From assembly GCA_029883145.1 (NCBI GenBank), contig JAOUJR010000101.1:1-6488 (forward strand): 6,488 nucleotides of DNA, read 5' to 3'. The DNA comes from Nitrospirota bacterium. GTDB taxonomy: Bacteria; Nitrospirota; Thermodesulfovibrionia; Thermodesulfovibrionales; SM23-35. Positions within the stretch are counted from its first letter, which is position 1, and each line of letters begins with the position of its first letter. The notes under the pieces were generated by a model, which was not told where the DNA came from, ran no database searches, and saw nothing but the letters and a program-made list of their open reading frames with translations. Below are positions 1-6,468 of this stretch, in pieces. Made by a program: the position numbers and the translations under genes.

Positions 1-2
1 TT

Positions 3-692
3 CCTGGAACACCCGGGCCTTTTGACACGCATTATCTTGTCTCAAATGCAACATCTTCTACTACAACTGCGAACATGAAATGTTATAACATGGTTTCTCA
101 ACGCATTGGGCCAGCAGGAGGATTAAATATCAGCATTCCTGCCTATGATATGGATGTTGTTGGGCCGAGTGCATATGCTTTGGAGCCAAACTTTACCGAT
201 TATGGTTGGTGCTATTTTGCCAGAACAGTAGGTGATGATATTGCGGTTACCTTTATCGCTGGTTTGTCAAATAACGGCAACCTCATCACGAGTAATAGTG
301 CGCTGGCATTAGTGGCAGACACAGCTCAGAGCCAGGTGTCTCAAGATGATGCCAATCTTCCCTACTGGACGAGGGAGGGAAGCTGGACTACCTATCTTCT
401 CGCTCTGAACCCTACCGCAGTAAGTCGAAATTTCACCATGAACGTCTATAATTCAGCAGGGGCCCTTCAGTCAACAACTTCAGTTACGTTAGGAGCAAGG
501 GACCTGGATGTTTACACAGTGGGGACACCAGGTGGTTTCGGGAATGCAGATATTACTAATGCTGGTACATTTGGCAAAGGATTTGTCGGATGGGTTGCAG
601 GTGTGAACTACACCACTTTGCAGGCATTCATATACGCTGTCCCGTTGGATAAAGACGATATCTATAGACTTGCTTCGGGAGATAGGCCATAA
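3..692 (+). CDS. Partial secreted-type beta-rich protein with two tandem similar domains (3' end of gene)
   Basis: I do not recognise a named family. The frame is open from the window's left edge to TAA at 690-692, so the gene starts upstream; the ATG at 75 is only an internal Met. About 229 residues are visible. Composition (rich in Thr, Ser, Asn, Gly, Ala and aromatics, few charges, no membrane span) fits an exported beta-sandwich protein. Two similar segments can be aligned by eye, at bases 27-263 and 390-641. Each runs: T-x-Y-L, an N/T-rich stretch, M-x-x-Y-N, a strand, D-(M/L)-D-V, V-G, then a Gly/aromatic stretch ending in F-I-x-A. A linker of about 40 residues separates them. The C-terminal tail (KDDIYRLASGDRP) is charged and has no anchor. 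The stop overlaps the apparent start of the next gene, so the two are probably cotranscribed. Export is inferred, because the N-terminus is outside the window. Confidence 0.8.
   Translation, partial: PGTPGPFDTHYLVSNATSSTTTANMKCYNMVSQRIGPAGGLNISIPAYDMDVVGPSAYALEPNFTDYGWCYFARTVGDDIAVTFIAGLSNNGNLITSNSALALVADTAQSQVSQDDANLPYWTREGSWTTYLLALNPTAVSRNFTMNVYNSAGALQSTTSVTLGARDLDVYTVGTPGGFGNADITNAGTFGKGFVGWVAGVNYTTLQAFIYAVPLDKDDIYRLASGDRP
677..692 (+). promoter_or_regulatory. Shine-Dalgarno and ATAA stop/start overlap that set the HEAT gene start
   Basis: GGGAG at 677-681 lies 7 nt before ATA at 689-691. The upstream gene's TAA is at 690-692, giving an ATAA overlap. This is the usual 4-nt ATGA coupling overlap with one G-to-A change at 691, which would turn ATG into ATA and TGA into TAA together. 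Between the in-frame stop at 683-685 and base 818 there is no ATG, GTG or TTG in the HEAT frame, so this is the best-supported start. ATA starts are rare and probably weak, so coupling to the upstream gene may matter. Confidence 0.6.
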
Positions 693-1816
693 GAACGAAA
701 GTTTTTATTGCCTTTATTTTACTGCTCTTTGCTCTCGGGGTTCTCTCTCCGGTAAACGGTTATGCTGGAGAAAGGGCCCAGGGCAAGAATCATATAGATA
801 TTGAAAAACTCAGCCAGTTGGTAAAGGATAAAAAACAGTCTGATAGAGCAAGGATTAAAACTGCCAGGGTACTATCTGAGTATGGTGATGAGAAAGCCCT
901 TTTGACCCTGTGCGAGGTGATTAAAGATTCAGGGGAGAGGGCAATCTTCAGGGCAGCTATTGCAAGAGAGCTGGCTCGGTCAAAGCAGAAGGCAAAGGTT
1001 GCAGCATTCCTTAAAGAACGTATCGAGGATCCTAAGGAGGCCTCTGAAGTCCGGGCTGCTTCAGCAGAAGGCCTTGGAAAACTAAAGATGCCAGAGAGCC
1101 GCAATCTGCTTGTGCGTGTCTCTTCAGACAAAGATCCAAAGGTGAGGCTGGCTGCCAGAGCTGCTCTTTTGGAACTGGGCGGAGAAGGGATTGACCGAAC
1201 CTCAATCCTGATCAGCATTCTCAAGGATTTTGACCAGCCCGGTACAGCAAGGGCATCAGCAGCAGGTCAATTAGGAGAGTTAAAGGATGAGCGGGCGCTG
1301 CCTGCTCTCATCCAGGCTTTGCAGGAAAAGAGTTCTGAGCCGGCTTCCCCAAGCAAACCAGAAGACTTTTTTGCAAGTCGCGCATCAATCAGAAGAAACG
1401 TGCCTGTTGCTGCTGCGCGTGCTCTTAGTCGTCTTGGAGATTCGAAGGCTATCCCTCCTCTTTTATCCATTGTCCAGACACCTCAAGACGAGCTGCGGAT
1501 CACTGTCTTTGAAGCTCTGGCAAAGCTCAGAGCCAGCGAGGCTGTGCCAGCTGCCAGAAAAGCCCTCTCAGACAACAATCAGAGGGTCCGAAGATGGGCG
1601 GGCGTTCTTCTCAAGGAGGTAGGCGCTCGTGAAGCCTTGCCAGAATTGCGGCAGGCTTTAAGCGACCCTGACCCTGGTGTGAGATTGCAGGCTGCCCAGG
1701 CTATCGAAAAAATGCAAGATCAGGAAGGCAAAGAGCAGTTGAAAAACGCATTCGATAAGGAAACAGTGCCAGAGGTACGAGAAGCACTTGACAAAGCCCT
1801 TCGCTCTTTGAAGTAA
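689..1816 (+). CDS. Exported HEAT-repeat protein (PBS lyase HEAT-like), likely ATA start
   Basis: An all-alpha solenoid of roughly nine HEAT-like repeats of about 30 residues each, probably a protein-interaction scaffold in the periplasm or at the envelope; no catalytic motif is visible. From the ATA at 689 it is 375 residues. Residues 1-26 form a clear Sec signal peptide: R2 and K4, a hydrophobic core from V5 to L19, then G-Y-A before a likely cleavage after A26. Repeats run from about residue 52 to 360, with units such as VRLAARAALLEL and ALPALIQAL, D-P between helices and V-R at helix starts. A Ser/Pro-rich insert sits at about 215-236, between the fifth and sixth units. A TTG at 818 could also be called as the start, but it would remove the signal peptide and has no good ribosome site. 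The gene overlaps its upstream neighbour by 4 nt, suggesting that the pair works together. No specific function can be assigned. Confidence 0.85.
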   Translation: MRTKVFIAFILLLFALGVLSPVNGYAGERAQGKNHIDIEKLSQLVKDKKQSDRARIKTARVLSEYGDEKALLTLCEVIKDSGERAIFRAAIARELARSKQKAKVAAFLKERIEDPKEASEVRAASAEGLGKLKMPESRNLLVRVSSDKDPKVRLAARAALLELGGEGIDRTSILISILKDFDQPGTARASAAGQLGELKDERALPALIQALQEKSSEPASPSKPEDFFASRASIRRNVPVAAARALSRLGDSKAIPPLLSIVQTPQDELRITVFEALAKLRASEAVPAARKALSDNNQRVRRWAGVLLKEVGAREALPELRQALSDPDPGVRLQAAQAIEKMQDQEGKEQLKNAFDKETVPEVREALDKALRSLK

Positions 1817-1857
1817 CCTGTATGTTATGTATTACCCACGTCCAGCGATAAAGGATG

Positions 1858-1933
1858 TGTCATTGCGAGTGAAGCGAAGCAATCTTGAAGTTTTCGAAGG
1901 GATTACCGCGGTCGATACGACCTCGCAATGACA
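1858..1933. repeat. Palindromic dispersed repeat with GTCATTGCGAG-type ends (MITE/REP-like)
   Basis: Perfect 12-bp inverted ends: TGTCATTGCGAG at 1858-1869 and CTCGCAATGACA at 1922-1933. The inside holds the GAAGCGAAGCAATC segment typical of this repeat class and a more diverged right arm (GGATTACCGCGGTC). I recall this class as multi-copy intergenic palindromes in Desulfobacterota, Nitrospirota and others; how it moves is not clear to me. It lies between two convergent genes, 41 bp past the HEAT stop and 42 bp past the GNAT stop. Its RNA could fold as a hairpin from either strand, but no U-tract follows, so a terminator role is only possible. Confidence 0.8.
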
Positions 1934-1975
1934 GGAATACCAAGTGGTTGCTCTTATCGTCGCTAAATCTCTATA

Positions 1976-2926
1976 TTACAAGAAATCCGTATCTCCCATA
2001 GTATAGAAGAACTTTCCCTTGAGGTCCTCTTTCTTCAGCCCTTTTTCATGGGTTGTTCTGGGAATACATGTTACTGTCTTGTTTATGGAAAATCCCAACT
2101 CAGTCAATTTGTCTGTAAGATATTCAGGATGCCAGAGAGATAGGTTCTTTTTCCCAAGGGAAAACGCATAGTTCTCAATTTTTTGGAAAAGGATGCTGAA
2201 CAGATTGTCACTGACGACAAAATCAATGATAAGCATCTTATCTTCTTCTTTCCTCAGTACTGCAAGTCCCTGAAGCCTTCTGCCCCATCTTTTTCTTAGT
2301 CCCCATAGCTCATAGGAAAATAAAGGATGCTTTTCATATCTCCATTTCAGATATTCCCTATCCCTCACCACAGAAAGACCGAAGTCCTTTTTAACTGATT
2401 CCCATAGAATGTCTATACGCTTGTCATCGTAGGTCATAGGAAAGAATTTATAGAGAAGACGGTTCATGTTTTTATGAAATTGTACTTCCTTATTTGCCTC
2501 AAAAACATCTTCTATTTTTTCATAGAGACCGAGTTTTTCAGATAATCGCAATAATCTCTCTTGGGGGAAACCATATCCCAAAATAAATCCATCTATTGCA
2601 GCTTCATCAGGAACCAAAGCTGCTAATTCTCTGAAAAGCTTGAACTCTCTATAGTGAGGTTGAACCATCACATCACCAATGGCAAGACCGTAAACTTCTC
2701 TGCCTTGATACATCATTCGATGTGGTATGCCTCCATAGTGGGCAACGATTTGGTTATTTTCATTAACTGTAACAGAAGAATAAACTTTTTTGTTCCCCCT
2801 GCCTGTATACTTCCATTGCCATTCTTCAAGGGTCATCTCTCTTTTAAATATCTCTTTGAAGAGGTTTATAATGCCCTGCTCATCGCCAGGCTTATAGAGT
2901 CGTATCGTGAGTTTTTTTTCTGACAT
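1976..2926 (-). CDS. GNAT-fold acetyltransferase-like protein of the polysaccharide locus
   Basis: 316 residues, longer than a single GNAT domain (about 150), so probably two GNAT-like halves. The N-terminal half has the family start (IRLYKPGDEQGIINLFKEIF), a substrate-side segment (HYGGIPHRMMYQG) and the motif A region at about 81-101 (LAIGDVMVQPHYREFKLFREL). The usual R/Q-x-x-G-x-G/A acetyl-CoA loop is replaced by R-E-F-K-L-F, so catalysis is uncertain. Residues 115-134 (GYGFPQ, then KLGLY) match the usual later part of such proteins. The second half has REYLKWRYEKHP at 190-201, a segment common in GNATs of surface-polysaccharide clusters, and ends in FFYTMGDTDFL. A plausible role is acylation of an amino sugar or of a glycan precursor in the cytoplasm, inferred from context. 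It starts 5 nt after the glycosyltransferase stop without a clear Shine-Dalgarno, and is last in the run. Confidence 0.75.
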   Translation of the reverse strand: MSEKKLTIRLYKPGDEQGIINLFKEIFKREMTLEEWQWKYTGRGNKKVYSSVTVNENNQIVAHYGGIPHRMMYQGREVYGLAIGDVMVQPHYREFKLFRELAALVPDEAAIDGFILGYGFPQERLLRLSEKLGLYEKIEDVFEANKEVQFHKNMNRLLYKFFPMTYDDKRIDILWESVKKDFGLSVVRDREYLKWRYEKHPLFSYELWGLRKRWGRRLQGLAVLRKEEDKMLIIDFVVSDNLFSILFQKIENYAFSLGKKNLSLWHPEYLTDKLTELGFSINKTVTCIPRTTHEKGLKKEDLKGKFFYTMGDTDFL

Positions 2927-2931
2927 ACTAA

Positions 2932-4089
2932 TTATTTCAGCATCCCCATCATGTAATGTTCAAATCCATCCCGCATCGCATGTAGAGAGAAGTTTTCAGC
3001 CCTTTGTTGTCCTTTCTGTAAAATGCTCTTTCTTAAATCGTGGTCATTTAAAAGCATAAGACATTTCTCAGCCATTCCTTCAAAATCTCCGACAGGAACA
3101 AGGAATCCGTTCTGACTATCTGTAATAATTTCTCCAGGCCCGGAAGGACAATCAGTAGAGATAACAGGAATCCCGAGAGCCATTGCCTCGACGATTACAT
3201 TGCCGAACCCTTCATAAAAGGATGGAAGTACAAACACGTCTCCCTTTGAGATATATGCGAAAGGGTTTTCTTGAAACCCGGTCATAACAACATCTTTATC
3301 AACATTGAGCTCTACCGATAATTTTTGAATATATTCTTTCAGCTCTCCATCTCCGATGATAATCAGTTTAGAGTTTATTTTATCCCTTACGATTCTGAAT
3401 GCCCTCAGAAGAGTGGAAAAATCCTTTTGAAAATTTAATCTGCAGGCTGTGACTATCCAAGGGCAGTCCTTTTTAAAGGGGATTTCCTCATGAGAAGATT
3501 CCTTTACCTTTTCGATGTCTATACCGTTGTATATGATTTTAACCTTTTTTTCACGTGCTCCGTAATTATTCACGAGATCTCCTTTTACTCCTTCCGAGGG
3601 GACAATAATACCCTTAGCCCTTGCAAGACAATATTTAATCAAGAGCTTTTCCTTTAATGAAGGGGGGCGATGAATGGTCTCAAAATATGCTGAGATATTC
3701 CCCTCAATAGTGATAACCGAATAAGCTTTTAAGAAGAAAATATCATGTGCTGCAATAACAAAGAGAGCACCAAAGTGCATGATACCGAGAATGATATCGG
3801 GCTTTTCATAATCCGAAATCTTTTTGATGGACTTTGCATAGGTGAATATATTGTTCGGGGAGAATATATGAGGAAACATACAGTTAAAATTTTCAAATGT
3901 ATATTTCTTAATATCAAGTTTTGAATAATAGTTTTGAATTGAGGAATGTGTGACTAAAACTCTGTCAAAAGACTGAAGAGAGTGAAGGAGGTTAAATGTC
4001 TTGGTTTCCGCCCCTCCTATTTCAGAGGCAGGCAAGATAAAGAGCACTTTAGGCTTATTTCTTAAGGATATAGATTTCAGATTATCCAT
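2932..4089 (-). CDS. GT4 family glycosyltransferase (WabH/PglJ-like group)
   Basis: A retaining GT-B glycosyltransferase that probably adds a sugar from a nucleotide-sugar donor to a lipid-linked glycan at the cytoplasmic face of the inner membrane. At 385 residues it is full length for GT4. The N-terminal acceptor domain begins with VLFILPASEIGGAET (15-29), the glycine-rich loop. The hinge region holds VPSEGVKGDL (163-172) and IYNGID (186-191). The donor domain from about 210 has WIVTACRLNFQKDF, KLIIIGDGEL (241-250) and the E-x7-E motif at E293 and E301 (EGFGNVIVE). STDCPSGPGEII (311-322) resembles the CPSGP-x-EI motif of WabH/PglJ-like enzymes, which use HexNAc or hexuronic acid donors; the actual sugar cannot be read from sequence. 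Its ATG lies inside the end of the ATPase gene (13-nt overlap, 4077-4089), with no Shine-Dalgarno just before it, so translational coupling is likely. Confidence 0.93.
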   Translation of the reverse strand: MDNLKSISLRNKPKVLFILPASEIGGAETKTFNLLHSLQSFDRVLVTHSSIQNYYSKLDIKKYTFENFNCMFPHIFSPNNIFTYAKSIKKISDYEKPDIILGIMHFGALFVIAAHDIFFLKAYSVITIEGNISAYFETIHRPPSLKEKLLIKYCLARAKGIIVPSEGVKGDLVNNYGAREKKVKIIYNGIDIEKVKESSHEEIPFKKDCPWIVTACRLNFQKDFSTLLRAFRIVRDKINSKLIIIGDGELKEYIQKLSVELNVDKDVVMTGFQENPFAYISKGDVFVLPSFYEGFGNVIVEAMALGIPVISTDCPSGPGEIITDSQNGFLVPVGDFEGMAEKCLMLLNDHDLRKSILQKGQQRAENFSLHAMRDGFEHYMMGMLK

Positions 4090-5234
4090 TTGTAAGGGAG
4101 ATTCATGAACCCTAACTCAACAGTTTCTTTTGGAATGGTAAAGGAAGGTGAAGGCTTTAAGTCAAATATGTGAACGAATTTATCATCCATGGTATATACT
4201 TCTACAAAAAAAGTACCTTCTTTCAGTTGAAGAGAGGGAAAGCAAAGCGTCACCTTCCGGCTGCCTGTAAAGGCATCGTAATCCTTTGTTCCTATGCCAA
4301 TGATATCTATACCATCGATTCTCTTTAAAATCACTCCTACTTTGTAAGGTGTAGAATTATCAGAGGTCTCGATGGATATCTCGATATTCAAGTTATTACC
4401 AGACTGAACAGATGGAAAAGGCGTAATGAAGATGTCTCTAATTATGACAGGGGATACCCCGATATGCTTTTCGTGAAGTTGTGTTTCGTTTTGACCGTTT
4501 TCATTGCTTTGTTTCTTCAGTTGATACGTTTCATAAGCCTGTGTTACTTCGTGGGGATGACCTTCCATTTGAACTTTCCCTTCTTTAAGCCATATGACCC
4601 TGTCACATAGTCTGTTGATAAAGTACATCATATGAGAGCAGAAGACTATGGTGACACCCGACTCCTTCATGGACATAATTCTGTCAGTGCTCTTTTTCTG
4701 GAAATGTAAATCTCCCACCGAAAGCGCTTCATCAACGATAAGGGTATCCGGCCTCACCGCAATGGCTACTGAAAAAGCAAGCCTGACGAACATGCCGGAA
4801 GAGTATGTCTTGACAGGATAATTTATAAAATCCCCTAATTCAGAAAATGCGATTATCTCGTCTATTTTTTCTTTCATCTGATTTTTGTCTATCCCAAGAA
4901 GTGAGCCGTAAAAGTGAATATTTTCAAGGCCTGTAAATTCCGGGTGAAATCCTGACCCAAGTTCCAGGAGTGAAGAAACCCTCCCATGTACTGTGAATTG
5001 TCCATATGTGGGAGATAAGGTCTTCGAAAGTATTTTTAAGAGAGTGGTTTTTCCCGCTCCGTTTTCACCAATAATTCCAAGAGTTTCTCCCTGTTTGACA
5101 GTGAAAGACACATTGTCTAACGCAGAAAAATTTCGATGAAAGTTTCTCTTTAAAAAAAGTTCCTTAAATCTTGCCGATGGCCTGTCATAAAGTTTATAAA
5201 CTTTTGTGAGATTATGTGCCTCGATAGTAGTCAT
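4077..5234 (-). CDS. wzt: ABC transporter ATPase for surface polysaccharide export (Wzt-like, with C-terminal substrate-binding-like domain)
   Basis: Cytoplasmic ATPase that would drive export of a completed lipid-linked polysaccharide (O-antigen or capsule type) through a Wzm-like permease. Residues 1-235 form the nucleotide-binding domain: Walker A GENGAGKTT at 56-64, the Wzt/TagH-type segment ELGSGFHPEFTGLENI at 91-106, the signature YSSGM at 144-148, Walker B LIVDE at 165-169 with D-loop ALSVGD, and the H-loop His at 201 (CSHMM). A hydrophilic linker (about 238-256) leads to a C-terminal beta-rich domain of about 125 residues (about 258-385) resembling Wzt_C, which in characterised O-antigen exporters binds the glycan's terminal modification. 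Length 385 is somewhat shorter than the Wzt proteins of E. coli O8/O9a as I recall them. All ATPase motifs are intact. No permease is in the window; it probably lies upstream. The gene starts 4 nt after the radical SAM stop; the nearest AGGAG is about 20 nt before the ATG, too far to be a normal ribosome site. Confidence 0.93.
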   Translation of the reverse strand: MTTIEAHNLTKVYKLYDRPSARFKELFLKRNFHRNFSALDNVSFTVKQGETLGIIGENGAGKTTLLKILSKTLSPTYGQFTVHGRVSSLLELGSGFHPEFTGLENIHFYGSLLGIDKNQMKEKIDEIIAFSELGDFINYPVKTYSSGMFVRLAFSVAIAVRPDTLIVDEALSVGDLHFQKKSTDRIMSMKESGVTIVFCSHMMYFINRLCDRVIWLKEGKVQMEGHPHEVTQAYETYQLKKQSNENGQNETQLHEKHIGVSPVIIRDIFITPFPSVQSGNNLNIEISIETSDNSTPYKVGVILKRIDGIDIIGIGTKDYDAFTGSRKVTLCFPSLQLKEGTFFVEVYTMDDKFVHIFDLKPSPSFTIPKETVELGFMNLPYKWII

Positions 5235-5238
5235 ACAA

Positions 5239-6468
5239 TTACAATTTTAACATTCTCCTGAACCAATGTTTCTTTATTAACTCCCCAATTGTATCATAAT
5301 TTCTTATAATGATTGGATCCTTTGGTGCGATTTTTAGGCTTTTCCCCAGTTGTTCATGCATTCTCTCTATATTACCACTCATGCCATATAAACAGGCTGT
5401 TGTATTGCCGATTTCATATAAGTTTTCGTCAAGGGTGACCACATGCGATAATGCGTTGAAAGCTTTTTTATGGTTTTTGGGTAGAAAAGAAAGAGCTTCT
5501 TTATACATGCGGTCAATTTTAGATATATGATACTTCTGCGGTAATGACACAGGATTAGAGTTCATTGCAAGAACTTCAACAAGGTGTGCCCTTTTGTCAT
5601 GAACATCAAGTGCCTGGATAATATTGCAGTATTTGCACCTATCAGGCCATTCTCCCCGGTCAAAAGCGAGACGAAGCTCACGGTAATAAGAACCGTGCCA
5701 TATATCATCTAAGGAGTTGGAATTCAAATCACCCATGACATAATGGTTAGGGGCACAACATGCTTCAACCACACCATTATGTTTTATATAACATGTTGAA
5801 AGTTGAGAAAAACATTGTATTGACCCTTCTTTATCTCTGCCGAGCCAGGAGTTGGTAAAAGAATCTCGTGGAAAAATTGTTTCCCCGTCAAATGAGTCAG
5901 GATGGATAAGATTGATTCCCAGCTCTAAAGCCTTTCTTCTGGCGAACGCAATATTTCTATTATAGTCGTCCTGTGCAAAATAAAGAGACTCTCGCTCAAA
6001 CCGTTCAGGGTTAAAGAAAAGCTGGAATTGCACAATAACAGTTTCTACACCAAATGTTTTCGCAAGTTCTATGATACTTGTCAATTCGTGGCAGTTTATC
6101 CTTGAAACGGTGAAGATAAAGATTATGTAAGGAAAACTGACTCCTCTCTTGTCCTTCAGATTCTTTAAAAGGGTGAGATTCGCAATAAATTTAGAGAAAT
6201 TGTTTTTTCCCCTGAAATAGCCATATGTTTTTTCAGAAGCACCATCAATGGATATTGCTATCGATATTCTTGGATCCAGGATTTCATCAAGATGCTTATC
6301 TAAAAGGAGGGCGTTCGTGACAAAAGAAATGTGCAAACCATCAATTGAGAGTACCCTGCTCAGGAGTGTATGCCATACCTTCGATATGAGAGGCTCTCCA
6401 AAGTCGCTTAAAGATATTCCTTTGATTTTCGACCCAAGGAGATGTTCAACTTTCTGAAAGTATTTCAT
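5239..6468 (-). CDS. Radical SAM/SPASM domain protein with TPR-like tail, lacking the N-terminal CX3CX2C segment (probable frameshift)
   Basis: Belongs to the radical SAM/SPASM group. Residues 17-27 (GISLSDFGEPL) match the GGEP-like strand, followed by the partial barrel (FVTNALLLD, ISIAISIDGA at 68-77, FRGKNNF). A SPASM-type cysteine cluster follows: C219, C226, C237/C238, C278 and C281, with the family context NGVVEACC, MGDLNSNSLDDIW, and C-K-Y-C. Residues 315-385 look like degenerate TPR helices. What is missing is the CX3CX2C motif that holds the catalytic 4Fe-4S cluster, usually some tens of residues before GEP. In-frame stops TAG and TAA lie just upstream (bases 6481-6486), so the 409-residue frame begins mid-domain. 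One extra base near 6478-6481 would extend it as F-S-K-G-H-F-D-M-K-Y-F, which resembles the family's usual sequence before GEP. As written it is probably inactive unless the break is an error. An AAGGG 9 nt before the ATG could also allow reinitiation. Substrate is unknown; context suggests a role in glycan or peptide modification. Confidence 0.8.
   Translation of the reverse strand: MKYFQKVEHLLGSKIKGISLSDFGEPLISKVWHTLLSRVLSIDGLHISFVTNALLLDKHLDEILDPRISIAISIDGASEKTYGYFRGKNNFSKFIANLTLLKNLKDKRGVSFPYIIFIFTVSRINCHELTSIIELAKTFGVETVIVQFQLFFNPERFERESLYFAQDDYNRNIAFARRKALELGINLIHPDSFDGETIFPRDSFTNSWLGRDKEGSIQCFSQLSTCYIKHNGVVEACCAPNHYVMGDLNSNSLDDIWHGSYYRELRLAFDRGEWPDRCKYCNIIQALDVHDKRAHLVEVLAMNSNPVSLPQKYHISKIDRMYKEALSFLPKNHKKAFNALSHVVTLDENLYEIGNTTACLYGMSGNIERMHEQLGKSLKIAPKDPIIIRNYDTIGELIKKHWFRRMLKL

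Noticed and set aside
75..77. ATG as the start of the first + strand gene
   Set aside because: The same frame is open back to base 3 and the first duplicated domain begins before this Met, so the gene continues upstream of the window.
818..820. TTG as the start of the HEAT protein
   Set aside because: It drops a clear signal peptide encoded in frame just upstream and has no well-placed ribosome site.
790..1224. Open frame of 144 codons on the - strand opposite the HEAT gene
   Set aside because: It lies wholly antisense to a well-supported repeat protein, has low-complexity Ser/Leu/Ala-rich content and shows no family signature.
1287..1622. Second + strand open frame inside the HEAT gene
   Set aside because: Out-of-frame shadow of the HEAT repeats; no domain and no ribosome site.
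1846..1959. CGATAA (1846-1851) and TTATCG (1954-1959) as an outer extension of the palindromic repeat
   Set aside because: Only six bases, at different distances from the 12-bp ends; likely chance.
1817..1975. Classical intrinsic terminator for either convergent gene
   Set aside because: The palindrome could fold, but no U-tract follows the hairpin on either strand.
2654..2923. + strand open frame opposite the start of the GNAT gene
   Set aside because: Antisense to a gene with clear family motifs and with no recognisable protein features of its own.
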